A stretch of DNA of 64,000 bases from Bin75 sp965223955 (GTDB lineage: Bacteria; Nitrospirota; Nitrospiria; Nitrospirales; UBA8639): positions 992,001 through 1,056,000 of the forward strand of contig OZ245029.1 of assembly GCA_965223955.1 (NCBI GenBank), read 5' to 3'. A program made the position numbers and the translations under genes. A model generated the notes under the pieces. The model made no database searches and was not told the origin of the DNA. It saw nothing but the letters and a program-made list of their open reading frames with translations. Shown piece by piece: positions 8,965 to 17,307 of the stretch (positions within the stretch are counted from its first letter, which is position 1; each line of letters starts with the position of its first letter).

Positions 8965-10605
8965 ATGAACGCTGAGAAAGCAGACATGCCGAGAGGAACG
9001 CTCGCCGGGCTTCGGCAAACCTGGAAAGCCGACCTGGTTTCCGGATTCCTGGTTTTTCTGATAGCGCTACCGTTGTGCCTCGGCATTGCCCTGGCCTGTG
9101 GGTATCCCGCCATTGCCGGCATCTTTACCGCGATTATCGGCGGCATCATGGCCACGTTTTTCAGTAATTCGGAACTCACGATCAAAGGCCCGGCCGCGGG
9201 GCTCATCGTCATCGCCATCGGCTGCGTGACGGAATTCGGGTTTACCGGCGGGAAAGACCCCGCCGCCGACTTTCAGGCCTACCGGCTGGCGCTCGGCGTC
9301 GGAGTGGCCGCAGGCGTCATTCAAATCCTGTTCGGGTTCTTCCGTGCCGGCATCCTCGGGGAATTTTTCCCGACGACGGCGATCCACGGGTTATTGGCAT
9401 CCATCGGGGTCATTATCATCGCCAAGCAATTCCCGGTAGTCATGGGGCTCAGCCCCGAAGGAACACCCCTGCAACTGCTGGCCAACATTCCCACGTTTAT
9501 CATGGAGATGAACCCCAAAATCGGCCTGATCGGGATCGTGAGTCTCCTCATCATGTTCGGGTATCCGCTCATCAAAAGTCAAAAACTGAAAGTCGTCCCG
9601 GCGCCGATGATCGTGTTGTTCGTCGCGGTGCCGATGGGCCTGTATTTCAACATCGGGCAAGAAGGCACCTACACCTTGAACGAACAGACCTATGCGTTGG
9701 GAACGAAGTTTCTGGTGGACGTGCCGGCGAACATGTTCAGCGCGCTCACGTTTCCGGATTTCTCAGGGTTAACGACCTTCATCGGCATCAAGTACGTGAT
9801 CATGTTCGCCCTGATCGGGAGCCTGGAGTCGTTACTCAGCGCCAAGGCTATTGACCAGATCGACCCGTGGCAACGCAAGACGGATCAGGATCGGGACATG
9901 CTAGCCGTCGGGGTCGGCAATACCGTTGCAGCCTTCGTGGGCGGGCTGCCGATGATTTCGGAAATCGTGCGTAGCAAAGCGAACATCGACAACGGGGCCA
10001 GGACACGGTTCGCCAACATGTTTCACGGCACGTTCCTGCTCGTCTGCGTCGCCCTGATTCCGGCCCTGATCAATCAGATCCCGCTGGCGGCCCTGGGCGC
10101 ATTGCTGGTCTTTACGGGGTTCCGTCTGGCGTCCCCCCACGAGGTCCTCCATATGTACCATTTGGGCAAAGACCAGTTCATCGTGTTCGTGTCCACCATC
10201 ATCGGCGTGCTGGCCACGGACCTGTTGATGGGCATTGGGATCGGGATCGGAGTCAAGGTCGTCATTCACCTCATCAACGGAGCCCCGATCCCTTCGTTTT
10301 TCAAACTGAATGCCGAGATCACGCAGGAAGACGACACCTCGGCGACCATCGTGGTACGGGAATCCGCCGTCTTCAGCACCTGGATCCCCTTGCGCAAACA
10401 CCTGAACCGGTTGCTCCAGGAAGAGAAAACCGTCACCCTGAACCTGGCCGAAACGCGACTCGTGGACCACACCGTGATGTCGAAACTCTACGAATGGGTC
10501 GGTGAATTCGAAGAAAAAGAGTGTGACCTGTTCATACGGGGGTTGGCCCAGCACCGACCGATGTCCGATTCCATGGTGGCGGCTCACGTCAAGCCCAAGG
10601 AGTAG
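8965..10605 (+). CDS. SulP-family anion transporter with STAS domain (candidate bicarbonate carrier)
   Basis: A 546-residue SLC26/SulP carrier. The transmembrane core runs from about residue 25 to 430 and starts with the family phrase DLVSGFLVFLIALPLCLGIA, followed by KGPAAGLIVIA and, in TM10, TAFVGGLPMISEI-like sequence. A short cytoplasmic STAS domain occupies about 450-540. SulP proteins carry sulfate, bicarbonate or other anions; cyanobacterial BicA is a Na+-dependent bicarbonate SulP. Here the NhaD neighbour, the two DAB systems and the leader RNA shared with dabA2 point to bicarbonate, but no residue proves the substrate. ATG at 8965 follows GGTGAGAGC. Confidence 0.9.
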   Translation: MNAEKADMPRGTLAGLRQTWKADLVSGFLVFLIALPLCLGIALACGYPAIAGIFTAIIGGIMATFFSNSELTIKGPAAGLIVIAIGCVTEFGFTGGKDPAADFQAYRLALGVGVAAGVIQILFGFFRAGILGEFFPTTAIHGLLASIGVIIIAKQFPVVMGLSPEGTPLQLLANIPTFIMEMNPKIGLIGIVSLLIMFGYPLIKSQKLKVVPAPMIVLFVAVPMGLYFNIGQEGTYTLNEQTYALGTKFLVDVPANMFSALTFPDFSGLTTFIGIKYVIMFALIGSLESLLSAKAIDQIDPWQRKTDQDRDMLAVGVGNTVAAFVGGLPMISEIVRSKANIDNGARTRFANMFHGTFLLVCVALIPALINQIPLAALGALLVFTGFRLASPHEVLHMYHLGKDQFIVFVSTIIGVLATDLLMGIGIGIGVKVVIHLINGAPIPSFFKLNAEITQEDDTSATIVVRESAVFSTWIPLRKHLNRLLQEEKTVTLNLAETRLVDHTVMSKLYEWVGEFEEKECDLFIRGLAQHRPMSDSMVAAHVKPKE

Positions 10606-10650
10606 AGAAGAGCCGTCTCGCCTCATTGATACAGAAATAGCCTGCTAGAA

Positions 10651-10674
10651 CCCTCTCCCCACCGTGGGAGAGGG
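10651..10674. terminator. Inverted repeat after sulP, possible terminator
   Basis: Perfect 9-bp arms CCCTCTCCC/GGGAGAGGG around a six-base loop, 46 bases after the sulP stop. No T tract follows, and similar 'ccctctccc...gggagaggg' hairpins recur (55732-55754), so this is also a member of a dispersed palindrome family. It may end sulP transcripts or only be a repeat. Confidence 0.4.
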
Positions 10675-10694
10675 CAGGGTGAGGGTGACAGTCG

Positions 10695-10732
10695 GGGATT
10701 ATCGGGTTAGCGTCGCGTAACCCGATAATCCC
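10695..10732. repeat. Perfect 15-bp inverted repeat
   Basis: Arms GGGATTATCGGGTTA and TAACCCGATAATCCC (10695-10709 and 10718-10732) with an 8-base loop. There is no T tract on either strand. The sequence between sulP and the sigma-54 promoter (10606-10893) contains nothing else I can identify. Possible roles are an operator, a cruciform or a repeat-element end. Confidence 0.6.
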
Positions 10733-10893
10733 AACTCAAAATTTCTCCCCATCACGGGTTTCGGTGCGATTTCGCTCGCCCGAGCATGTGCGTTTTTGCT
10801 TGTTGTCCCCACCTTGTCGGCCGATCCGGCAACTTCCATTCCTAACAGGTTGTTTTTTTGATGGTTTCGCGTAAGACGTCCATCCGTACAATC

Positions 10894-10908
10894 TGGCACA
10901 TCCTTTGC
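10894..10908 (+). promoter_or_regulatory. Sigma-54 (-24/-12) promoter
   Basis: TGGCAC, five bases, TTGC, with exactly ten bases between the -24 GG and the -12 GC: a full match to the RpoN core consensus. It lies 43 bases upstream of the ATG of a 51-residue ORF that has its own GGAGG site and a terminator. The window also encodes an NtrC-type sigma-54 activator (2847-4240), though a link is not shown. Confidence 0.75.
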
Positions 10909-10951
10909 CTAATACAGGATAGTTCTTGCTCAAACCTTTGGAGGGGCCATC

Positions 10952-11107
10952 ATGAGTGAATTCAGCATCCTGTACAGAAGTCTTCATTGTGAGCAGAAAG
11001 CAGCGAAGAAAGCCGATGAAACCGAGTCGTCCTCCCAAGTGAAGAGCGAGACTCAAACCGGATCGACCGTCAACCCGCTTCGTGCGTTGATAGCCAAGAT
11101 TTTCTGA
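10952..11107 (+). CDS. Small protein (51 aa) under sigma-54 control, unknown function
   Basis: ATG at 10952 is preceded by GGAGG at good spacing (ggaggggccatc), and the frame ends with TGA at 11105-11107. The product begins MSEFSILYRSLHCEQKAAKK, is hydrophilic with a Lys/Glu/Ser-rich centre, and ends with a short hydrophobic tail (RALIAKIF). There is no membrane segment and one Cys. Upstream is a consensus sigma-54 promoter and downstream a GC-rich terminator, so it forms a complete single-gene transcription unit. I recognise no family. The regulatory frame supports a real gene more than the protein sequence does. Confidence 0.65.
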   Translation: MSEFSILYRSLHCEQKAAKKADETESSSQVKSETQTGSTVNPLRALIAKIF

Positions 11108-11145
11108 ACCGGTCGTTTCTCTCCGAAAGCCGAAAGCATTCTCAG

Positions 11146-11175
11146 GCCCTTCCCTTTGGGAAGGGCTGTCGTTTT
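11146..11175 (+). terminator. Intrinsic terminator of the small-protein gene
   Basis: Arms GCCCTTCCC/GGGAAGGGC (11146-11154 and 11158-11166) with a 3-base loop, followed shortly by a TTTT run, 38 bases past the stop codon at 11107. Confidence 0.65.
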
Positions 11176-11321
11176 ATCCCTTCCCCATCGTTCCAAGTCC
11201 AGAAGCTTTTTCATCCTCCAGGGCCAGTAGTCAGAGCAAAATACCAATAGACAGTCCGGCATAGGCTTGACTTGGCTCTCATATAACTAGACAATGAACT
11301 GGTTTGTTATTTATGGAGGAA

Positions 11322-11567
11322 ATGATGAGAGAAGTCGGCATGTTCGAGGCGAAAACCCACCTTTCCGCACTTGTGGAGGAGGTCGCACGGGGAGAGACAG
11401 TCATCATCACCAAGCGCGGTCACCCGGTGGCCCGGCTGACGCCACCGGAAGCACCTGACCGTGGAGCCGCTGTTGCCGCAGTCAAAGCCCTCCGCGACCT
11501 GCGCAAGCGCGTTGGGCGGGCGACGACCGAGGAAATTCTCCAAATGCGCAACGAAGGTCGGCGTTGA
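11322..11567 (+). CDS. vapB: VapB/Phd-type antitoxin
   Basis: An 81-residue antitoxin of the Phd/YefM fold. The N-terminal DNA-binding half has the diagnostic phrase EAKTHLSALVEEVARGETVIITKRGHPVARL; the C-terminal half is a charged toxin-wrapping tail. ATG at 11322 or 11325 follows GGAGGA; the open frame continues upstream to 11304 without a better site. The last codons overlap the toxin start (TTG at 11564 inside the TGA), the usual coupling for such pairs. It represses its own promoter and neutralises the PIN toxin next door, by family knowledge. Confidence 0.88.
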   Translation: MMREVGMFEAKTHLSALVEEVARGETVIITKRGHPVARLTPPEAPDRGAAVAAVKALRDLRKRVGRATTEEILQMRNEGRR

Positions 11568-11968
11568 AGGCCCCCGTCCTGGATAGTTCCGTCACCGTGG
11601 CATGGGTACTCGGGGATGAATCATCGGCGCGCGCCGACGCTACCCTCCAAGAGGTGACCGAAATGGGCGGCGTCGCTCCGGCACTGTGGTGGGTGGAAGT
11701 CCGTAACGCATTGGTCATCGCCGAGCGAAAAGGACGGTTGACACAAGAAGACACTGCGGCAGCGGTGCAGGCGATTGATGCGCTGGGCGTCCACTTGGAC
11801 CAAGCACCTGACAACGACTCCCTCCTCCGGCTGGCCAGGACACACGGATTGACCGCGTATGATGCGATGTACCTGGAACTATCGATCCGGCAACAGCGTC
11901 CACTTGCCACCCTTGACCGCAAACTCAGCGCGGCGGCACAAGCTGAAGGCATAACGCTAACGGCATGA
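11564..11968 (+). CDS. vapC: VapC PIN-domain toxin ribonuclease
   Basis: A 134-residue PIN-domain protein beginning at TTG, overlapping the antitoxin stop. The acidic metal-binding set is visible: Asp in VLDSSVTVAW near the start, Glu in WWVEVRNAL, Asp in LTAYDAMYLEL and Asp in LATLDRKL. VapC toxins are Mg2+-dependent RNases that cut tRNA or rRNA when freed from VapB. All key residues are present, so it should be active. A second, related VapBC pair lies at 54651-55309 on the other strand. Confidence 0.9.
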   Translation: MKAPVLDSSVTVAWVLGDESSARADATLQEVTEMGGVAPALWWVEVRNALVIAERKGRLTQEDTAAAVQAIDALGVHLDQAPDNDSLLRLARTHGLTAYDAMYLELSIRQQRPLATLDRKLSAAAQAEGITLTA

Positions 11969-12028
11969 GGGTCGGCCTCTCGTAGGTCGGGTTACGCTTC
12001 ACTGACCTGATCTACGGGGCTACGAGAT

Positions 12029-12400
12029 CTAGCGGAAGGTGTTGTCGAGGTCGTTTTCGAGAGTGAAGACGATCATCCGTTCGCCGCTGTGCGTTTCGAT
12101 GTCGGTGAACAGGCCCGTGACTTCTGTCCCGGTGATGGTTGAAATCTGGCTGCAGAGCCGTTCCCGTCCTTGTGCGATGAGGTTCTGCCTCATGCGTTTG
12201 ACCATATCCACGCCTTCGGTATTTTTCGCGAGTTGGCGTTCGGCCGGAGTCAGGACGCCTTTGAGTCTCACCAGGACCATGTCACGAAGGATGAATGCCT
12301 TGACCTCCGTGGGCCCGCGCCCCATGAATTCCTGTTCGAATTTGATGACGGCATTGCGGATGGCCGTCTCAGATTCGCCTTTGGTTGGTCCATTATTCAT
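12029..12400 (-). CDS. DUF2294 family protein
   Basis: A 123-residue soluble protein matching the DUF2294 family from end to end: KFEQEFMGRGPTEVKAFI, then the strand-loop phrase VLVRLKGVLTPAERQLAK, and a C-terminal TDIETHSGERMIVFTLEND. The family is widespread and has no agreed function. The start ATG is preceded by GGAAAG. It stands alone between the VapBC pair and a lipoprotein gene, on the strand facing away from sulP. The family match is confident, the role unknown. Confidence 0.85.
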   Translation of the reverse strand: MNNGPTKGESETAIRNAVIKFEQEFMGRGPTEVKAFILRDMVLVRLKGVLTPAERQLAKNTEGVDMVKRMRQNLIAQGRERLCSQISTITGTEVTGLFTDIETHSGERMIVFTLENDLDNTFR

Positions 12401-12646
12401 GGGAGAAAGAGCTTTCCACTAGGCAAAAATTTTGTGAACTCCCGTACCGGCCCCATAAGCCCGCCATGGTATAAGCAATTCCGTTGGAGAGGTCAAGGAG
12501 CGTCGCCTGCCTCACTTTCTGCCGGTTGCGGATTTCCCTCATAAAGAGAGAAGGAGACCAGGACGTGGTCCCGGTCTCCCTCCCATGCCTGCCAGCCGAA
12601 CGTTCTGCTATGACGTCGCTTGGCCTCTATCGGCCACTCGCTTTTT

Positions 12647-13003
12647 TCACGTTCTCAGCAGAGCAATTTGTTCTTCATGCCAGACAATGTGTTCCCGAAC
12701 GTCCTTCAATTCCTCGCGCCATGTCCCAAGCAGTCTTTTCCAACTTGCGCGTTGAAATCCTTTGGGATCCCGGTACGAGTTCTTGAGCATGTCCAGTCGC
12801 TGTTCCAATTTTTGGATTTTTTGTTCAAGCACGGCTGCTTTGTCCTGGTGTTGCTGAATGGCTGCCTCGTGCAAATCGACGGATTGTACCGCAGCCTCTC
12901 CTGCGATGGGTCCGTTGGTAACGGTTCCATTCGCGGCACATCCGCTGAGAGTGAGTCCCACACAAAGCACGACACTTGGAATCACAGCGGTTAAGGTTTT
13001 CAT
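12647..13003 (-). CDS. Small lipoprotein with coiled-coil
   Basis: A 118-residue precursor. ATG at 13001-13003 is preceded by GGAGG; the open frame extends further upstream but that part is not signal-like. The N-terminus is a clear lipoprotein signal with lipobox LSGC (Cys about residue 23). The mature part has a long charged helix (KAAVLEQKIQKLEQRLDML) predicted to form a coiled coil, then a Trp-containing C-terminal helix. It is presumably anchored in the outer or inner membrane. No family assignment; it is the first gene of a short unit with no obvious partner. Confidence 0.75.
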   Translation of the reverse strand: MKTLTAVIPSVVLCVGLTLSGCAANGTVTNGPIAGEAAVQSVDLHEAAIQQHQDKAAVLEQKIQKLEQRLDMLKNSYRDPKGFQRASWKRLLGTWREELKDVREHIVWHEEQIALLRT

Positions 13004-13684
13004 GTCGGCCTCCTTTCTTGTTCTTTGTTCATCAACTGTTACTTCATTAAATATTAAATAACCATAATGAGTCATAAGACAAATAAATAATTCAAGCCAG
13101 ATAGATCTATTTTTTAAATGATTGGCTGAGGCCTGCTGAAAAGCAGCATGAGGGTGTCGGAAGCGTTACACGTCGACATTCAAGTAGATGTTGTTCTGCC
13201 AGGAGGGAAGAGAATGAAGCGCCTGAAAGAAACCGGGTCTTTCAAGAATAACGAAAAGAGTTGCCTGCCCGGTTAGGTTCCCGTGAAAGAGGCATCCTTC
13301 GGCAAGAAGGACAGCTTGTGATAGCAATCGAGTGCTGCGACTTTGGAATATTCGGCTGGATCAAGTTCATTGATCTAAAATGAAATGTATTGACTGGGGC
13401 AACTTCCATTATCTGATCATTGCTGGGTGCTCGCCCAAAATATTCCATGAGACCAGCCCCGCACATCGCTGGCGGTGTTGCGGCCTGTGTCCGGCTTTGC
13501 GGGTTGGAATATGCCGGCGGAAGAGAAACGCTAAAATATCGGAAAAGCCGTCTTCAGCTCTGTCGAGAAAAAATTTCCACTCTGCCCAGATTCAGCCAAC
13601 GCGTTGAGAAGGCGTGAATTTTACACCCCATTCCCCCCCCTGGCGCTCGCATTGCGGAAATTGTACCGGCACTCTTGCCCGGCT
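13004..13684. other. Intergenic region without a supported gene (681 bp)
   Basis: The part next to the lipoprotein gene is AT-rich (taaatattaaataacc) and probably holds its promoter. The short open frames here (for example 13380-13607 on plus and 13242-13466 on minus) have no ribosome site and a composition unlike the neighbours. I see no repeat, tRNA or clear hairpin. Confidence 0.5.
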
Positions 13685-14020
13685 TTAGGATTCTCCTGAT
13701 TCAAAATGGTCTCTTCTGAGAACCCCGACGTCCAACACGAACAGGCTTCCGGAATGACGTTCCAGGAACGGTCTGAGTCCTGAAAGGATTGGTTCGACCT
13801 TGTCTTCGGGAACGACCGTCAGGACCATTTGCAGGCTGCTCTCATCATTGAACATGAGGTGCCCTTCGTGGAAACCACTGTGACCCTTGCCCGATAGATT
13901 GTTGAAGATGGTATAGCCACTGGCTTTTATCCGGTCAAGCACTTCCGTCACGAAGCTCAGGTCCTCGCCGTTAATGATAATCTTGATTTCCTTCATCGGG
14001 TGAAGCGTAATGGTGCTCAT
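13685..14020 (-). CDS. PII-like signalling protein of DAB operon 1
   Basis: A 111-residue ferredoxin-like-fold protein with PII organisation: beta-strand MKEIKIIINGEDLSFVTEVL, a shortened T-loop region (NNLSGKGHSGFHEGHLM), then VLTVVPEDKVEPILSGLRPFL. ATG at 14018-14020 follows GAGGAGGAAC; the frame extends upstream into the dabA gene. It is the last gene of the dabB-dabB'-dabA unit. Some PII-like proteins encoded beside bicarbonate transporters (carboxysome-associated CPII) bind adenine nucleotides with bicarbonate, so an allosteric role on DabA is a reasonable inference. The T-loop Tyr of canonical GlnB is not present. Confidence 0.82.
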   Translation of the reverse strand: MSTITLHPMKEIKIIINGEDLSFVTEVLDRIKASGYTIFNNLSGKGHSGFHEGHLMFNDESSLQMVLTVVPEDKVEPILSGLRPFLERHSGSLFVLDVGVLRRDHFESGES

Positions 14021-14049
14021 GGTCTTCTGTTCCTCCTCAACCTGATGGA

Positions 14050-17000
14050 TTACTGAATGTGTTGCCAATTTCCCAAAGAATGCTGGTGAAAAAATTCCAT
14101 TGTCACCGGATCCAATGCTACAAGATTGATCCATTGATTGCCGACGAGTCGTTTTAGAACGTCATGTCGGGTAATAATCGCGCTGATTCTTTCCATAGGG
14201 GCTTCAATAATTACAAAGAGTCGCATGGGTTCGTGATAGGGCGTTTCAACGTCCAGAACCGTTTGAACCGGCAGCCCGATACAGAGATCGCTTTGGGACC
14301 CATACATGACTCCCACGCGTCCCACCACGTTGTGATAGACCTTGCTCCCGCTGCCGTACACAAGGGGATCCACCGTGGAAAAATAATGTTCCATGTTGAT
14401 CCAATTCGCGACGATCATGGGGGCGGTCATGATAATTTCCAGATATTTTCCCGTCGGATCCTGCCGGTGATCATACGAGTGTAAAAATGTTCGCCCCTCA
14501 AGATTGAGATCCTTTGTCAGGGAACGCCGGCCGACGATAAAAGCTGTATGCCGCGACAGTCCCCATTCCGGTCGGACTTGTGACCAATCCAGGCTGCGCT
14601 GTTTCGTTCGCGCTGTCGCATGATCCAACGATTGAACCCTGGTTTCCTCGGGGAAGCGACTTAACCGTTCAAGGCTGTTGCGCCTGCCGGCTTCGTCCAG
14701 GTCATGGATCAGTCTGCTCAAATCTTTCCGGTGCGTCGCGGGAACGTCTTCCAGGTCAAACAGTTGAACGTGGTCCGTCGTAGTATCGTGTTGACCGGGG
14801 AGAAAATGCGTATCGGGAGGAATGGCAATCCCTTTTTGGGCCAGCAACTGCCGAACGTGGCCCTTGTTGGCCATGGCGGCAAAGGCCCGGGCGTTGGAGA
14901 CGCCGTGGTTTCCTCCGCAGGCCCCACAGTCCAGGGCGGATTCATAGGGATTGTTGTCCGAGGTGCTGCCATGACCGCAAATGAGCACCAACCTGGAAAA
15001 CGTTTTCGTGAATCCTAAAATCCGAAGCGCCGTTTCGACAAAATGTGCTTGTTCGGTTGTCGTAAATCCGGTCTGTGTGATCCGGTGCATCCGATGCGTC
15101 ACGGTGCGTTTATGGATTCCATAATCCCGCATGAGATGTTGAAGGAATTTTTCATGGTCTGCTTCAGTCCAGCGCAACAGTTGATGGAAGTCCTGATCTT
15201 CAGCGCCGTCTATCGAAATTTCATTCAGCGCTTGCTTGCGAAGACGTTCGACCTGGTCGTGGGAGACCGCGTTGCCCAGACGACCAAACCGTTCGATTAA
15301 CACGCGATAGATGATGGCCCGATGTTCCGAGGCGACCATTTCCTCGGCCTCCTCATTGGTAAGCTTTTCAACCGTCAAGGTTGTTCCAATGGAAATGGCA
15401 AAACGCTCTTTCACCCAGGACGTAAGCCGTTGATACCACAGCGGTGCCAACGTCTGACCGAATAACCTGAATCCAAAAAACCATCCGATGGCTTCAACCA
15501 TCACGTAAGGTGTGATGACGTTCTCTTTCAAATCATGCAGGAGGGTATGGCCGGTCTTGGCGAGTTGTTGTCGTTCCAGAAATTTGTCCGCAGCCTTGGC
15601 TTGGTAGGCGCGAGGCACTTCTTTGATGATATGTTTCGGTTTGAGCAGGACTGGGCACTGGTCAGTCTCATGTTCGCTTCCGAATTCCCCGAAGCAAAGA
15701 GGGACTCCAAAGAATCCCGCAAACCCGAAAGTTTCAATTCCTCCCACTTCTTCAAAATGTCTTCGAAATCCTTCCGAACGAACATCGATACAGAAGATGG
15801 CTTGAGTCAACGGACGTGATTCAGAAGTGTGGTCCGCCAACCCATCACTCTGACGAAGTCGTTGAAGGTTTGGAGAGAAATGCTGGACAAAGTCTGTGAC
15901 GTAGCTGCGTTCAAGCGCTTTCAGCCAATACGGACCGTGATGTGACTCCGGAAAACGTTCAACCCAATCGAGCAGGACTTCCAGGGTTTCTGAAGGACTT
16001 TCGATAAGATCCTGCACGGAGCAATCAAGGCAGCGGGCAAGGTGCAAAAGGATGCAGGCTTCGCGTTCTCTTGCCTGCCGTTGACGAACGGTTTGCCACG
16101 TGTGGCTTGTTGCGTCCCCCAGTCGGTCCAGCTCATCAACAGGGAGGGGCTCCTGTATGAACAGAGAAAGATCAAGGTCGGCCGCCACTTCCTCGGCCAG
16201 TCCCCGGGTGCGCCATTCTTTGTAGAGGCCGTAGCCGTTCGGATGGTCGCTCATGAAAGACAGGATCGAAGCATACGTTCCCGGGATGCCGAGCTTGGCT
16301 TCGCATGCCCGGGAGACAAGTTCTTTTTCATAGAAGAGACGGACGGCTATGTAATTGACCAGGTCCATGGGGAATGCCCGTTGCCATTCGTGGTCCGATT
16401 GTTCGGACCGCCATTTGATGAATCCCGTCCATCCCGGCAATTGAGCCAAGTGCAAGGTGAAATAGCCAATCCACAGATCATGGGGAATGGCCAATGACTC
16501 CAAGTTTTCCACAATGCCATCTTCCGGGCGATCTGGAAGGTTTCGGATTTTGGATTTCCAACCCTGAATGCCGAACAACGGGCCGGAACGGTCCTCCTGA
16601 GCCAGCATTTTCCACCCGCCGTAAAACGTTTTGTTTCGAATCGGCATTGGCAAAGGCGCATGGCCTTCGTCGAGAAAGCCTCCACACCATTTGATGAGTT
16701 CCTGGTTGATCCGGTCTTGGATGTCCGTGCCGAGCGTATGATCGCACCATTGGGCAATGGTGTACTCGGACGCAAGCTCGTTACGCTCCCTGTCGGCGTG
16801 AAAGTTTAAGGAAAATCTCCATTCCTCCGACCTGGAGAGGGCTTGGAGTTTTTTGCGCAGTCCGGTCACGTCGGTCTCGCTCAGCGAATGTTCTAAAACG
16901 GCTGAGGCCACGTCAGGCTCTATGGTTCCGGTTCCATTGATGAAAATTGTTCGCAAAACTTCCAGATGAGAAATCGTTCGATTTCCGATGGCCACGCTCT

Positions 17001-17301
17001 CATCTTGTGCTCTGGGCTTTAAGGTCTCATGAATGGCCTCTGCAGAGATGCGGCCTTGTTGGTAGTAATTCCGGTATTCCCTATTGGGCAGATAGCCGTT
17101 CCCGCCGAGAAATTTTCTGCCCTGTGCGATGGCTTCTTCGAAGGGTAAATGTTCCAGGCCGTGGAGGGGATTATGGTGGATAAAGGTTTGCATGGGCCAG
17201 AAATGGGAAATGGTCTCGCTCGCCAGTTTGACGAGCGCGCGCAATTCCATTCGCTGGGTATCTTTGGGTGCAACCGCTTCTTTGACGTTCGTCATGGTCA
17301 C
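14050..17301 (-). CDS. dabA: DabA1, zinc-dependent CO2-to-bicarbonate subunit (DUF2309)
   Basis: A 1083-residue DabA (UPF0753), the cytoplasmic beta-carbonic-anhydrase-like subunit of the DAB inorganic carbon pump, which hydrates CO2 vectorially using the ion gradient taken through DabB. The zinc site is complete: C504 and D506 in FCIDVRSEG, H777 in CGHGSTSDNNP and C792 in LDCGACGG. The N-terminal phrase FWPMQTFIHHNPLHGLEHL is typical of the family. It is longer than DabA2 (999 residues), mainly through an insertion between residues about 600 and 740. It lies 6 bases after the second NuoL-like gene and 29 bases before the PII-like gene. The start ATG at 17301 is followed by a second at 17295. 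Confidence 0.95.
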   Translation of the reverse strand: MTMTNVKEAVAPKDTQRMELRALVKLASETISHFWPMQTFIHHNPLHGLEHLPFEEAIAQGRKFLGGNGYLPNREYRNYYQQGRISAEAIHETLKPRAQDESVAIGNRTISHLEVLRTIFINGTGTIEPDVASAVLEHSLSETDVTGLRKKLQALSRSEEWRFSLNFHADRERNELASEYTIAQWCDHTLGTDIQDRINQELIKWCGGFLDEGHAPLPMPIRNKTFYGGWKMLAQEDRSGPLFGIQGWKSKIRNLPDRPEDGIVENLESLAIPHDLWIGYFTLHLAQLPGWTGFIKWRSEQSDHEWQRAFPMDLVNYIAVRLFYEKELVSRACEAKLGIPGTYASILSFMSDHPNGYGLYKEWRTRGLAEEVAADLDLSLFIQEPLPVDELDRLGDATSHTWQTVRQRQAREREACILLHLARCLDCSVQDLIESPSETLEVLLDWVERFPESHHGPYWLKALERSYVTDFVQHFSPNLQRLRQSDGLADHTSESRPLTQAIFCIDVRSEGFRRHFEEVGGIETFGFAGFFGVPLCFGEFGSEHETDQCPVLLKPKHIIKEVPRAYQAKAADKFLERQQLAKTGHTLLHDLKENVITPYVMVEAIGWFFGFRLFGQTLAPLWYQRLTSWVKERFAISIGTTLTVEKLTNEEAEEMVASEHRAIIYRVLIERFGRLGNAVSHDQVERLRKQALNEISIDGAEDQDFHQLLRWTEADHEKFLQHLMRDYGIHKRTVTHRMHRITQTGFTTTEQAHFVETALRILGFTKTFSRLVLICGHGSTSDNNPYESALDCGACGGNHGVSNARAFAAMANKGHVRQLLAQKGIAIPPDTHFLPGQHDTTTDHVQLFDLEDVPATHRKDLSRLIHDLDEAGRRNSLERLSRFPEETRVQSLDHATARTKQRSLDWSQVRPEWGLSRHTAFIVGRRSLTKDLNLEGRTFLHSYDHRQDPTGKYLEIIMTAPMIVANWINMEHYFSTVDPLVYGSGSKVYHNVVGRVGVMYGSQSDLCIGLPVQTVLDVETPYHEPMRLFVIIEAPMERISAIITRHDVLKRLVGNQWINLVALDPVTMEFFHQHSLGNWQHIQ

Positions 17302-17307
17302 TCTTTC

